The notes beneath the pieces are model-generated. The model was given only the letters and a program-made list of their open reading frames with translations. It was not told where the DNA came from and ran no database searches. Of a DNA stretch of 64,000 nucleotides, positions 49,484-59,572 are shown piece after piece (position 1 is the stretch's first letter; the number at the start of each line of letters is the position of its first letter). Both the position numbers and the translations under genes were made by a program. Source of the DNA: Clostridia bacterium (GTDB taxonomy: Bacteria; Bacillota; Clostridia; Oscillospirales; CAG-272); the NCBI GenBank assembly GCA_017416185.1, contig JAFQDF010000003.1:45460-109459 (forward strand), written 5' to 3'.

Positions 49484-50884
49484 GTGACGGTTATCACTTT
49501 TTACGACAGATATACCCGTGAGTTGACCGAAAAGCTACGGGTGGGACAGAGCTTTGACGTGGTCAAACGTACCATAACCCTTGATGACGGAAGAAACTGC
49601 GGCCTTTTTTACGTCAGCGGATTTATAGATAACTCCACTATGGAGCTGGTGCTGGAATATTTTATCAGATATAAGGATACCGACAAGCTTTCCGAGAGGG
49701 TGCCCTTCGGGGAGGTGTCTGAGGTTACCGATACCGAGGCTGCACTCACGGCAATACTATCGGGCGGTACAGCCTTTGTTATTGAGGGTATGGAGAAGAT
49801 AATTATGGTCTTCTGCCGACGTTACCCCAACAGAGGCATCGAAGAGCCCGACAACGAAAAGGTATTAAAAGGACCCCGTGACGGCTTTGGCGAGGCTATG
49901 ATAAATAACACCGTGCTTATCCGCAGACGGATCCGTGACCCTAAGCTTACATTCAAGCTTGCTCAATGCGGAAAACGAACCAAGACCGATATTGCGGTCT
50001 GCTATATAGAAGATAAGGTAAACAAGAAGTTCCTTGACACGGTAATGAAAAAGCTGAACTCGATAGACCTTGAATCGGTTTCCTTCGGAGAACAGAGTAT
50101 AGCCGAGCAGCTGGTCAAACAGAGGTGGTACAATCCCTTTCCCAAGGTGCGTTTTACCGAAAGACCCGATTCGGCGGCAGCTATGGTCCTTGAGGGCAGT
50201 ATAATAATAATCAGCGACAATACTCCCGAGGTAATAATACTGCCTACGTCTATATTTGATTTTCTGCAGGAGGCAGATGATTTTTATCTTCCTCCCCTGA
50301 CGGCGACATATTTTAGGATAATCAGGCTTATAATATTACTGTTGACGTTGTTTATGCTTCCCGCCTGGTATCTGCTTGTATCGAATCCGCAGTATATCCC
50401 CGACTGGTTAAGTGTTCTGAAAATAAAGGAACAGGCGGCTATACCGGTAATAGTGCAGATATTTATGATAGAGTTTATCATCGACGGTCTGAAATTAGCA
50501 TCCCTCAATACCCCTCAGGTACTGGGAAATTCCTTTTCGGTCATTGCCGGTCTTATCTTAGGTGAGATGGCGGTGAATATCGGGTGGTTCGTCCCCGAGG
50601 TCATACTCTATCTGGCTTTTATAACGATAGCCAACTTTACACAGCCAAGCTATGAGCTTGCATATTCTCTTAAGTTTATGAGACTTATTCTGCTCATACT
50701 GAGTGCTGTTTTTGATATATGGGGCTTTGTCGCCGGTGTTGTTCTCGTCTTTTTGCTAATCGTATCAAACAAGACGGTGGACGGCAGCCGCGGCTATCTG
50801 TACCCGCTTATACCCTGGAACGGCAATGCAATGCTCAGATTTTTCGTGCGTGTTCGGTTGGGAAATAAAACCTCCTCGAAATGA
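49484..50884 (+). CDS. Spore germination protein, GerA/GerKA family (A subunit)
   Basis: 466 residues. A soluble N-terminal domain (~1-270) has the family pattern (IRRRIRDPKLTFKLAQCGKRTKTDIAVCYIEDKV; SIDLESVSFGEQSIAEQLV) and is followed by about five membrane helices (DDFYLPPLTATYFRIIRLII onward). GerA-type A subunits form nutrient-gated channels in the spore inner membrane together with B and C subunits. No B or C gene follows. The GTG start at 49484 overlaps AGGAGGTG; an ATC 6 nt after it (49493) is an alternative start. Confidence 0.92.
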   Translation: MTVITFYDRYTRELTEKLRVGQSFDVVKRTITLDDGRNCGLFYVSGFIDNSTMELVLEYFIRYKDTDKLSERVPFGEVSEVTDTEAALTAILSGGTAFVIEGMEKIIMVFCRRYPNRGIEEPDNEKVLKGPRDGFGEAMINNTVLIRRRIRDPKLTFKLAQCGKRTKTDIAVCYIEDKVNKKFLDTVMKKLNSIDLESVSFGEQSIAEQLVKQRWYNPFPKVRFTERPDSAAAMVLEGSIIIISDNTPEVIILPTSIFDFLQEADDFYLPPLTATYFRIIRLIILLLTLFMLPAWYLLVSNPQYIPDWLSVLKIKEQAAIPVIVQIFMIEFIIDGLKLASLNTPQVLGNSFSVIAGLILGEMAVNIGWFVPEVILYLAFITIANFTQPSYELAYSLKFMRLILLILSAVFDIWGFVAGVVLVFLLIVSNKTVDGSRGYLYPLIPWNGNAMLRFFVRVRLGNKTSSK

Positions 50885-50893
50885 GGAGGTTTT
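50867..50893. terminator. Bidirectional terminator
   Basis: Stem AAAACCTCCTC / GAGGAGGTTTT, loop 50878-50882. It overlaps the gerA stop codon and lies 3 nt before the convergent gene's end. Confidence 0.8.
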
Positions 50894-50895
50894 AC

Positions 50896-51369
50896 TTATA
50901 ATCCGAAAATATGCAAAAAGCCGTGACTTGCCAAAGTCATTATAACGGCGGCTATGAGTACACCGGTACATACCGCCAGAGTGGTACGCTTGATACCTAT
51001 ATCAAGAAATGACGCTGCAAGAGTGCCTGTCCAGGCACCTGTTCCGGGAATAGGTATAGCTACAAACAGCATAAGTGCAAGGAAAAGTCCTCTCTTTTTA
51101 CCGCTGTGAGACAGCTTTTTACCTGCTTTTTTACCCTTGTCAAGGAAAAAGCTGAACATCTTTCCTATATATTTCTTTTTTGAACCCCACCTGAGTACCT
51201 TTCTGGCGAGAAAATAGACGATGGGTACGGGTATCATATTTCCAAGGGTACATATTATAAGGGCAGGGATCTCCGGAAGACCCATACCGACAGCTATAGG
51301 CATACCGCCTCTTACCTCTATAAGGGGAGCCATAGAAACGAAAAAGCAGATCAAATACTTTTTAAGCAT
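50896..51369 (-). CDS. COG2426 small membrane transport-like protein
   Basis: 157 residues with about four membrane helices. The N-terminal signature SMAPLIEVRGGMPIA and the later FVAIPIPGTGAWTGTLAA match the COG2426 / Sm_multidrug_ex family, labelled as putative small multidrug export proteins. Experimental support for drug export is weak, so only the family is asserted. AGGAG precedes the ATG. Confidence 0.85.
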   Translation of the reverse strand: MLKKYLICFFVSMAPLIEVRGGMPIAVGMGLPEIPALIICTLGNMIPVPIVYFLARKVLRWGSKKKYIGKMFSFFLDKGKKAGKKLSHSGKKRGLFLALMLFVAIPIPGTGAWTGTLAASFLDIGIKRTTLAVCTGVLIAAVIMTLASHGFLHIFGL

Positions 51370-51393
51370 AATTAACTCCTGTAGAACGTAAAA

Positions 51394-51417
51394 ACGGTGT
51401 AACCACAGTTACACCGT
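51394..51417 (-). terminator. Hairpin after rpsT
   Basis: ACGGTGTAA / TTACACCGT, loop CCACAG, between rpsT and the downstream gene on the minus strand. T-run weak, so partial read-through is possible. Confidence 0.6.
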
Positions 51418-51429
51418 AAATTACGCAAA

Positions 51430-51690
51430 TTACATAGCAGCAAGCATCTTTGTGTAGCGGGACTTCTTTCTTGCAGCAGTGTTCTTGTGGATGATACCCT
51501 TGGTTACTGCGGTATCAACCTTCTTGATGGTAGCAGCGTAAAGAGCGTTTGCTTCATCCTTGTTGCCTGCTTCAACAGCAGCCTCATACTTCTTACAAGC
51601 GGTCTTGTAGGATGTCTTGAAAATCTTGTTCTGCATAGTCTTGGTCTCGGTAACGAGAACGCGCTTCTTAGCGGATCTGATATTAGGCAT
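51430..51690 (-). CDS. rpsT: 30S ribosomal protein S20
   Basis: 86 residues, usual length, basic, with the N-terminal MPNIRSAKKRVLVTET and C-terminal IHKNTAARKKSRYTKMLA of S20, which binds the 5' domain of 16S rRNA. AAGGAGG is 7 nt before the ATG. It has its own promoter at 51751-51779. Confidence 0.97.
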   Translation of the reverse strand: MPNIRSAKKRVLVTETKTMQNKIFKTSYKTACKKYEAAVEAGNKDEANALYAATIKKVDTAVTKGIIHKNTAARKKSRYTKMLAAM

Positions 51691-51750
51691 AGTATTTACC
51701 TCCTTGTGTAGAATGTTTTATGAAATTTTTCTTTTCGCGTTAGCCTTGAT

Positions 51751-51779
51751 ATAATACCATAACACAAGGGTATTTTCAA
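51751..51779 (-). promoter_or_regulatory. rpsT promoter
   Basis: Minus strand TTGAAA (51779-51774), 17 nt, TATTAT (51756-51751). Leader about 55 nt. Confidence 0.7.
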
Positions 51780-51855
51780 CCCCTTGTAGGGATTTTTAAT
51801 GGTTTAGTTACAAATTTTTAATAAATTAAATTTCTGTAAATATGCACGATTCCGA

Positions 51856-52099
51856 TTGACATTTATATAGTATTGTGATAAAATGTTGAACTGTATCCAG
51901 TTTAATAATGTAATTTCGAGGTCATACTTGATGTTTTAAAGTTTTCGAGGGCAGATTTCGGTTGAAAAGTGACACTTTTGCTTATAATTTGACTGTAACC
52001 AGCATGTCATACGGGTGAGGGTGCCTTTGAGGTCGTGCTGTGTTCGACTGTCGGCAGAGCACAGGTATGGTCTATTCTTTTGATAGGAGGTTTGTTTAT
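51856..52099 (+). promoter_or_regulatory. rpoB promoter and ~205-nt leader
   Basis: TTGACA 51856-51861, 17 nt, TAAAAT 51879-51884. The leader up to the ATG at 52100 holds no gene. Its last part (about 52032-52062) has GTGCT...AGCAC and further complementary pieces that could fold. No known riboswitch or L10-leader was recognised. TAGGAGG precedes the ATG. Confidence 0.65.
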
Positions 52100-55000
52100 A
52101 TGGTAAAAGAGCATAAGCTCGGCAAAAATACCAGAATGAGTTTCTCTAAGATCGGTACAGAATATGAGATGCCCAATCTCATCGAGGTCCAGAAGAACTC
52201 ATACCGTTGGTTCCTTGAAAAGGGACTTATGGAGGTATTGCATGACGTATCCCCCATTATCGACTATTCCGGAAATCTTCATATTGAGTTTGTTGATTTC
52301 AGAATAGAGGATACTCCCAAGTATCCCGTTGAGGAGTGTAAGGACAGAGACGTCAACTATGCCGCACCCCTTCGCGTTACCGTACGTCTTTATAACAAGG
52401 CTACAGGAGAGGTTATCGAACGTGAGATATTTATGGGCGATTTCCCCCTTATGACCGACAACGGTACCTTCGTTATCAACGGTGCGGAGCGTGTTATCGT
52501 ATCCCAGATCGTTCGTTCTCCCGGTATGTACTATGCAAGTGAGATAGACAAGACCGGTAAGAAGCTGTTTACCTCTACCGTTATTCCTTACAGAGGTGCG
52601 TGGCTTGAGTACGAGACAGATTTAAACGACGTATTCAGCGTTCGTATCGACAAGAACCGTAAGATCCCCGTGACTATACTTGTCCGTGCTCTCGGTGTTG
52701 ATACCGATGCAGAGATCATAAATATGTTCGGTGATAACCGTCTCATTATGTCTACCCTTGAAAAGGACACAATGCCCTCTGAGGCAGAGAAGAACGGTAC
52801 CACCGCAGGCGACGAGGCTCTTAAGGAGATCTACAAGAAGCTGCGTCCCGGTGAGCCTCCCCTTGTAGAGAGCGCTCAGATCCTTATAAACAACCTGTTC
52901 TTTGATCCCAAGCGTTATGATCTTGCCGCAGTGGGCAGATATAAATATGACAAGAAGATGGGTCTTGGTGCAAGACTTGCAGGCCGTATCCTCAGCAGAG
53001 CCGTTGCCGATCCCTACACAGGTGAGATACTTGCAGATGCAGGCGAGGAGCTCTCCCGCGAGAAGGCTGATGAAATCGAGCGCGCAGGTGTAAACGAAGC
53101 GTGGGTCAAGCTCCACGACGAGAGCGAAATGAAGCTCTTCTCCAACGGCACCGTATATCCCGAGACCGTTCTCGGTTACGATCTTCGCGATATCGACGTT
53201 ACAGGCAAGGTAAATGCCGCAGTTCTTTCCGAGATCATTGAGAGCGTAGGCACAGATGCCGATGCGGTAAAAGAGGAATGTAAGCTTCGTATGGGCGAGC
53301 TCGTTCCCAAGCATATAACTAAGGAAGATATTTTTGCTTCCATTAACTATCTTATAGGTTTAGCTCAGGATATCGGTACAGTTGACGATATCGACCATCT
53401 GGGTAACAGAAGACTTCGTTCTGTAGGTGAGCTTCTTCAGAATCAGTTCCGTATAGGCTTTTCCCGTATGGACAAGATCATCAAGGAGCGTATGACAATT
53501 CAGGACAGCGAGAACCTCACACCCGAGGGACTTATCAACATCCGTCCCGTGGTTACCGCTATCCGTGAGTTCTTCGGTTCATCTCCTCTGTCGCAGTTTA
53601 TGGACCAGAACAACCCTCTGGCAGAGCTTACGCATAAGCGTCGTCTTTCCGCACTCGGTCCCGGCGGTCTCTCCAGAGACAGAGCATCCTTCGAGGTTCG
53701 AGACGTACACTATACCCACTACGGCAGAATGTGTCCTATCGAGACTCCTGAAGGTCCTAACATCGGTCTTATTTCCTATCTTGCAACCTATGCAAAGATC
53801 AGTGACTACGGCTTTATCGAAGCACCCTACAGACGTATTGATAAGGAAACGGGCGTAGTTACCGACGAGATCGTATATATGACTGCAGACGTAGAGGACA
53901 ATTACGTTGTGGCGCAGGCTAATGAGCCTCTCGACGAGAATCATCGCTTTGTTAACTCCAAGGTGACAGTGCGTGCAAAGTCTGAGATTATGGAGGTAAA
54001 CGCTTCCGAGGCAGACTTTATGGACGTATCCCCCAAGATGGTGGTATCTGTAGCTACCGCTATGATCCCCTTCCTTGAAAACGACGACAACTCCCGTGCA
54101 CTTATGGGTTCAAACATGCAGAAGCAGGCAGTACCCCTTATGGTTACCGATTCTCCTATCGTCGGTACAGGTATGGAGTACAAGGCGGCTGTTGACTCAG
54201 GCGTTGTGGTATGTGCGAGAAAAGCAGGTACGGTAGAGAAGGTCAGTGCTGACGAGATCACCGTTCTTGAAGAGGGCGGCGAAAAGCACACCTATCATCT
54301 TATTAAGTTTAAGCGCTCCAACCAGGGAACCTGTATTAACCAGAGACCCCTTGTTGACGTGGGCGAATATATTGAGGAGGGACAGGTTATCGCTGACGGT
54401 CCTGCAACCTCCAACGGTGAGATCTCCCTTGGCAAGAATGCCCTTATCGGCTTTATGACATGGGAAGGTTACAACTACGAGGACGCGGTTCTTCTTAACG
54501 AAAACCTCGTTCGTAACGATGTTTATACATCTATTCATATAGAAGAATACTCTCACGAGGCAAGAGATACCAAGCTCGGTCCGGAGGAGATAACCCGCGA
54601 GGTTCCCAACGTAGGTGACGATGCTCTGAAGGATCTTACCGCAGAGGGCATTATCCGTAAGGGTACCGAGGTTCGTGCAGGAGATATTCTCGTTGGTAAG
54701 GTCACACCCAAGGGTGAAACAGAGCTTACCGCAGAGGAGAGACTGCTCAGAGCTATCTTCGGTGAGAAGGCAAGAGAAGTAAGAGACACCTCCCTTCGTC
54801 TGCCCCACGGTGAGAGCGGTATCGTTGTTGACGTCAAGGTGTTCAGCCGTGAAAACGGTGACGAGCTTTCTCCCGGCGTTAACAAGGTAGTAAGAGTTTA
54901 TATAGCACAGAAGAGAAAGATCTCCGTCGGTGACAAGATGGCGGGCCGTCACGGTAACAAGGGTGTCGTTTCACGTATCCTTCCTCCCGAAGATATGCCT

Positions 55001-55813
55001 TTCCTTGCAGACGGTACTCCTCTCGATATCGTGCTTAACCCCCTGGGCGTTCCTTCCCGAATGAACATCGGTCAGGTGCTTGAGGTACATCTGGGTATCG
55101 CTGCAAAGCGTCTCGGCTGGAAGATCATGACCCCTGTGTTTGACGGTGCAAACGAGCAGGATATTGCAAACTGTCTTGAGATGGCAGGTATGAACCGTAA
55201 CGGCAAGAGCATCCTTTACGATGGCCGTACGGGTGAGCCTTTTGATAACCCCGTTACAGTGGGTATTATGTATTACCTTAAGCTCCATCATCTGGTTGAC
55301 GATAAGATCCACGCAAGATCTACAGGTCCCTACTCTCTCGTTACACAGCAGCCTCTGGGCGGTAAGGCTCAGTTCGGCGGTCAGCGTTTCGGAGAGATGG
55401 AGGTTTGGGCTCTTGAGGCATACGGTGCAGCATATACCCTTCAGGAGATCCTTACCGTTAAGTCTGACGACGTTACGGGACGTGTCAAGACCTATGAGGC
55501 TATCGTTAAGGGCGAGAACATCCCCAATCCCGGTGTTCCCGAATCCTTCAAGGTGCTTCTCAAGGAGCTTCAGTCTCTTTGTCTTGACGTTCGTGTTCTT
55601 GATAAGGAGGGCAACGAGATAGAGCTTTCTACTCTTGCTGACGAAGAGGATGACGGACCTACCTATGTAGTTCAGGAGGATCTGGGCGAAATGGTAGAGA
55701 CAGACGATATGTTTAACGCTTCCATCGAGGAGCATGCCGAGGAGGATGAGGATGACGATTTCGGCTCCGCATTCGAGGATGTTTACGATGACGGCGATTA
55801 TGATGAAGAATAA
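52100..55813 (+). CDS. rpoB: DNA-directed RNA polymerase beta subunit
   Basis: 1237 residues from the ATG at 52100, chosen for TAGGAGG 8 nt upstream and the normal N-terminus [19 protein letters not shown]; upstream in-frame ATGs lie in the leader. The rifampicin pocket reads [20 protein letters not shown], all wild-type residues. Later conserved blocks [12 protein letters not shown] and [13 protein letters not shown] are present. The C-terminus is an acidic tail. Core transcription enzyme; starts an operon with rpoC 18 nt downstream. Unusually, rplJ-rplL are not upstream. Confidence 0.98.
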   Translation: MVKEHKLGKNTRMSFSKIGTEYEMPNLIEVQKNSYRWFLEKGLMEVLHDVSPIIDYSGNLHIEFVDFRIEDTPKYPVEECKDRDVNYAAPLRVTVRLYNKATGEVIEREIFMGDFPLMTDNGTFVINGAERVIVSQIVRSPGMYYASEIDKTGKKLFTSTVIPYRGAWLEYETDLNDVFSVRIDKNRKIPVTILVRALGVDTDAEIINMFGDNRLIMSTLEKDTMPSEAEKNGTTAGDEALKEIYKKLRPGEPPLVESAQILINNLFFDPKRYDLAAVGRYKYDKKMGLGARLAGRILSRAVADPYTGEILADAGEELSREKADEIERAGVNEAWVKLHDESEMKLFSNGTVYPETVLGYDLRDIDVTGKVNAAVLSEIIESVGTDADAVKEECKLRMGELVPKHITKEDIFASINYLIGLAQDIGTVDDIDHLGNRRLRSVGELLQNQFRIGFSRMDKIIKERMTIQDSENLTPEGLINIRPVVTAIREFFGSSPLSQFMDQNNPLAELTHKRRLSALGPGGLSRDRASFEVRDVHYTHYGRMCPIETPEGPNIGLISYLATYAKISDYGFIEAPYRRIDKETGVVTDEIVYMTADVEDNYVVAQANEPLDENHRFVNSKVTVRAKSEIMEVNASEADFMDVSPKMVVSVATAMIPFLENDDNSRALMGSNMQKQAVPLMVTDSPIVGTGMEYKAAVDSGVVVCARKAGTVEKVSADEITVLEEGGEKHTYHLIKFKRSNQGTCINQRPLVDVGEYIEEGQVIADGPATSNGEISLGKNALIGFMTWEGYNYEDAVLLNENLVRNDVYTSIHIEEYSHEARDTKLGPEEITREVPNVGDDALKDLTAEGIIRKGTEVRAGDILVGKVTPKGETELTAEERLLRAIFGEKAREVRDTSLRLPHGESGIVVDVKVFSRENGDELSPGVNKVVRVYIAQKRKISVGDKMAGRHGNKGVVSRILPPEDMPFLADGTPLDIVLNPLGVPSRMNIGQVLEVHLGIAAKRLGWKIMTPVFDGANEQDIANCLEMAGMNRNGKSILYDGRTGEPFDNPVTVGIMYYLKLHHLVDDKIHARSTGPYSLVTQQPLGGKAQFGGQRFGEMEVWALEAYGAAYTLQEILTVKSDDVTGRVKTYEAIVKGENIPNPGVPESFKVLLKELQSLCLDVRVLDKEGNEIELSTLADEEDDGPTYVVQEDLGEMVETDDMFNASIEEHAEEDEDDDFGSAFEDVYDDGDYDEE

Positions 55814-55831
55814 TAAGGAGGAGAAGTAAAT

Positions 55832-58800
55832 ATGGCAAACAATACATTTGATTCAATTAAAATTGGTTTAGCTTCTCCCGAGATGATAAGAAGCTGGTCT
55901 TACGGCGAGGTAAAGAAGCCCGAGACCATCAACTACCGTACTCTCAAGGCAGAGAAGGAAGGTCTTTTCTGCGAGAGGATCTTTGGTCCTACAAAGGACT
56001 GGGAGTGTCTGTGCGGTAAGTACAAGAGAGTCCGTTACAAGGGTAAGGTCTGTGAGAAGTGCGGAGTTGAGGTAACCACCAAGAAGGTCCGCCGTGAGAG
56101 AATGGGTCATATCGAGCTTGCTGCCCCTGTTTCCCATATCTGGTATTTCAGAGCAATTCCTTCAAGAATGGGTCTGCTTCTTGATATCTCCGCAAGATTA
56201 CTTGAGAAGGTACTTTACTTTGCTCAGTACATCGTTATCGATCCCGGTAACACACCCCTTCAGAAGTATCAGCTTCTGACCGAGCGTGAGTACCGTGAGA
56301 TGTACGAGCGTTACGAAAACGATTTCCGTGTAGGAATGGGCGCAGAGGCTGTCAAGGAGCTTCTCCATGAGCTTGATATCGAGCAGCTTTCCAAGGACCT
56401 CAAGGCTGAGCTTGAGACTGCCAGCGGTCAGAAAAAGCTTAGAATCATCAAGAGACTCGAGGTGGTTGAGGCGTTCAGAAAGTCCGGAAACAAGCCCGAG
56501 TGGATGATACTTGACGTGCTTCCCGTTATTCCTCCTGAGATCAGACCTATGGTACAGCTTGACGGCGGACGTTTTGCGACCTCCGACTTAAACGATCTGT
56601 ACCGCAGAGTTATAAACAGAAATAACCGTCTCCACAGATTAAAGGAGCTTATGGCTCCCGAGATCATCATCCGTAATGAGAAGCGTATGCTTCAGGAAGC
56701 GGTTGACGCACTCATTGACAACGGCAGAAGAGGTAAGCCTGTTACAGGCCCCAACAACAGAACCCTTAAGTCTCTTTCCGAGATGCTCCGCGGTAAGCAG
56801 GGACGTTTCAGACAGAACCTTCTCGGTAAGCGTGTTGACTATTCCGGACGTTCTGTTATCGTCGTAGGTCCTGAGCTCAAGATCTACCAGTGCGGTCTGC
56901 CTCGTGAGATGGCGCTGGAGCTCTTTAAGCCCTTCGTAATGAAGAGACTTGTTGAGACACAGAAGGCGACCAACATAAAGGACGCAAAGAAGAAGGTAGA
57001 CAAGGTTTCTCCCGAGGTTTGGGATGCACTTGAGGTAGTTATCAAGGGTCACCCTGTGCTTCTTAACCGTGCGCCTACACTTCACAGACTTTCTATTCAG
57101 GCATTCGAGCCTATCCTCGTTGAGGGTAGAGCTATTAAGCTTCATCCTCTTGTATGTTCTGCATTTAACGCAGACTTTGACGGTGACCAGATGCCTGTTC
57201 ACGTACCTCTCTCTGCAGAGGCACAGGCAGAGGCAAGATTCCTTATGCTCTCTGCAAACAACCTTCTTAAGCCCGCAGACGGACGTGCAGTTACCGTTCC
57301 TTCTCAGGATATGGTGCTCGGTTCCTATTACCTTACTATTGATAAGGCAGGCGAGCCCGGTGAAGGCAGCGTTTATACCTCCTTCAACGAAGCAATGCTG
57401 GCTTACGAAAACGGTTATCTCGGACTTCATGCACCTATCAAGGTTCGTGTGACAAAGGAGATCGACGGTGAGATGCGTACCGGTCTTATCGATGCAACCC
57501 TTGGCCGTATGATCTTCAACCAGGCTATTCCTCAGGATCTGGGCTTTGTTGACAGAAGCGATCCCTCAAAGGCTCTTGATCTCGAGATCATGTTCGAATG
57601 TAAGAAGAAGCAGCTTGGTCAGATAGTTGACCTCTGTATCCACAAACATGGCTTTGCCGTAACAAGCGAGGTTCTTGACAACATCAAGAGCATGGGTTAC
57701 AAGTATTCTACCCGTGCGGCTATCTCCATATCTGTTGCAGATATTGATATTCCCGGTGCTAAGTATGAATTGGTTTCCGCAGCCGAAAAGCAGGTTGATA
57801 ACATTCAGAAGCACTTTGAAAGAGGCCGTCTGACCGAGGATGAGCGCTATAGAAGCGTTATCAAGGTTTGGGAAGATACCACTAAGGACGTTGTATCCTC
57901 TCTTCAGGCAGGCTTTGACAAGTATAATTCCATCAAAATGATGATCGACTCCGGAGCCCGTGGTAACACCACACAGCTTCGTCAGCTGGCAGGTATGCGT
58001 GGTCTGATGTTTGCTGCAAATGGCCGTACAATGGAGATTCCGATCAAATCCAACTTCCGTGAGGGTCTTAACATCCTCGAGTACTTTATCGCTGCCCGTG
58101 GTGCGCGTAAGTCACTTTCGGATACAGCACTTAGAACTGCTGACTCGGGTTACCTTACCAGACGTCTTGTTGACGTTTCTCAGGATGTTATCATCCGTGA
58201 GGATAACTGTGGCTCTACAGAGGGTATCTGGGTATCCGATATCGTTGACGGCAAGGACACCATCGAGCCCTTCTCCGACAGACTGCTTGGCAGATTCCCC
58301 ATCGGTGATATCGTATATCCCGAGGGTCACGAAAAGGCAGGTCAGGTGATCGTTCCCAATGACACAATGATCAACGAGCATCAGGTCAAGGAGATCATTA
58401 ATGCAGGCATCACCAAGGCGTACGTACGTACTATCCTTCGTTGTAAGGCCAAGCACGGTGTATGTGCTCACTGTTACGGTGCAGACCTTGCTTCCGGCAA
58501 GCCTGTAAATGTAGGTGAGTCTGTAGGTATAATCGCAGCTCAGTCTATCGGTGAGCCCGGTACACAGCTTACAATGCGTACCTTCCATACCGGTGGTGTT
58601 GCGGGATCGGATATCACAAACGGTCTTCCCAGAGTTGAAGAGCTCTTTGAGGCAAGAAGACCCAAGAAGACCGCAGTTGTTTCCGAGGTTAACGGTACTG
58701 TCCGTATTCAGGACGGTAAGCGTGCAAGAAATGTTATTATTACCACCGATGAGGGTGAAGAAAAGACCTATGCTATTCCTTACGGCATCCACATTCTCGT

Positions 58801-59386
58801 AGGCGAGGGTGACGTTGTTGGAAGAGGTCAGGCTCTTACCGAGGGTAATATGTCTCTTGCAGATATCACCAAGATCAACGGTCTTGATGCGGTTTATGAC
58901 TACATCATCCGTGAGGTACAGCGTGTTTACCGTATGCAGTCTGTTGAGATCAATGACAAGCATATCGAGGTTATCGCACGTCAGATGACACGTAAGGTTA
59001 AGATCGAGGACGAGGGCGACACCGAGCTTCTGGTTGGTACGGTTGTTGACGTTAATGCCTTTGAGGCAGAAAACGAAGCAATTCAGGCTCGTATTGATGC
59101 AGGAGAGAGAGATCTCAGACTTGCAACAGCATCTCCTATGCTTCTCGGTATTACAAAGGCATCTCTCCAGACAGAATCCTTCCTGTCTGCTGCTTCCTTC
59201 CAGGAAACCACCAAGGTTCTTACCGAGGCAGCTATCAAGGGTAAGGTGGACAATCTTATGGGTCTCAAGGAGAACGTTCTTATCGGTAAGCTCATTCCTG
59301 CAGGTACAGGTATGGAGCGTTACCGCGACGTTGAGATCAACAAGGTTCCTGAACCCATCGTTATTCCCGATGTGATGGGCGAATAA
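55832..59386 (+). CDS. rpoC: DNA-directed RNA polymerase beta' subunit
   Basis: 1184 residues, normal for Firmicutes. The N-terminal zinc site is CLCGKY...CEKCG near residue 60. The catalytic Mg loop NADFDGDQM has D448, D450 and D452. The second zinc site lies in [15 protein letters not shown], and the bridge/trigger regions include [28 protein letters not shown] precedes the ATG. It is cotranscribed with rpoB and followed by the terminator at 59400-59430. Confidence 0.98.
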   Translation: MANNTFDSIKIGLASPEMIRSWSYGEVKKPETINYRTLKAEKEGLFCERIFGPTKDWECLCGKYKRVRYKGKVCEKCGVEVTTKKVRRERMGHIELAAPVSHIWYFRAIPSRMGLLLDISARLLEKVLYFAQYIVIDPGNTPLQKYQLLTEREYREMYERYENDFRVGMGAEAVKELLHELDIEQLSKDLKAELETASGQKKLRIIKRLEVVEAFRKSGNKPEWMILDVLPVIPPEIRPMVQLDGGRFATSDLNDLYRRVINRNNRLHRLKELMAPEIIIRNEKRMLQEAVDALIDNGRRGKPVTGPNNRTLKSLSEMLRGKQGRFRQNLLGKRVDYSGRSVIVVGPELKIYQCGLPREMALELFKPFVMKRLVETQKATNIKDAKKKVDKVSPEVWDALEVVIKGHPVLLNRAPTLHRLSIQAFEPILVEGRAIKLHPLVCSAFNADFDGDQMPVHVPLSAEAQAEARFLMLSANNLLKPADGRAVTVPSQDMVLGSYYLTIDKAGEPGEGSVYTSFNEAMLAYENGYLGLHAPIKVRVTKEIDGEMRTGLIDATLGRMIFNQAIPQDLGFVDRSDPSKALDLEIMFECKKKQLGQIVDLCIHKHGFAVTSEVLDNIKSMGYKYSTRAAISISVADIDIPGAKYELVSAAEKQVDNIQKHFERGRLTEDERYRSVIKVWEDTTKDVVSSLQAGFDKYNSIKMMIDSGARGNTTQLRQLAGMRGLMFAANGRTMEIPIKSNFREGLNILEYFIAARGARKSLSDTALRTADSGYLTRRLVDVSQDVIIREDNCGSTEGIWVSDIVDGKDTIEPFSDRLLGRFPIGDIVYPEGHEKAGQVIVPNDTMINEHQVKEIINAGITKAYVRTILRCKAKHGVCAHCYGADLASGKPVNVGESVGIIAAQSIGEPGTQLTMRTFHTGGVAGSDITNGLPRVEELFEARRPKKTAVVSEVNGTVRIQDGKRARNVIITTDEGEEKTYAIPYGIHILVGEGDVVGRGQALTEGNMSLADITKINGLDAVYDYIIREVQRVYRMQSVEINDKHIEVIARQMTRKVKIEDEGDTELLVGTVVDVNAFEAENEAIQARIDAGERDLRLATASPMLLGITKASLQTESFLSAASFQETTKVLTEAAIKGKVDNLMGLKENVLIGKLIPAGTGMERYRDVEINKVPEPIVIPDVMGE

Positions 59387-59399
59387 TTAAATATTTGGT

Positions 59400-59430
59400 A
59401 AGACCTCTGTCCCAAAAGGGCAGGGGTCTT
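59400..59430 (+). terminator. rpoBC terminator
   Basis: AGACCTCTGTCCC pairs, with a bulge and a G-U pair, with GGGCAGGGGTCT; loop AAAA; then TTTTAATTT. Confidence 0.8.
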
Positions 59431-59491
59431 TTAATTTACCTGATATACTGCAAAATAAACAAAAAACGGAGGGATTAATGGCTGCTATATA

Positions 59492-59520
59492 TTGCTTTTT
59501 ACGAAACGGTGTGGTATAAT
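59492..59520 (+). promoter_or_regulatory. Promoter of the GH18-like gene
   Basis: TTGCTT 59492-59497, 17-nt spacer, TATAAT 59515-59520. Leader about 45 nt, with AGGAGG before the ATG at 59573. Confidence 0.7.
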
Positions 59521-59572
59521 ACACAAAGTGTTAATATTATCGTAACAAAAATATACATTTCAGGAGGAAAAA

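Noticed and set aside
51885..52099. Known riboswitch or ribosomal-protein leader upstream of rpoB
   Set aside because: No conserved core of any class I know could be matched; only loose complementary segments.
52622..53314. Long minus-strand frames under rpoB and rpoC (also 54197-54952, 54971-55735, 56639-57430, 58112-58963)
   Set aside because: All lie opposite highly conserved polymerase coding sequence and arise from codon bias.
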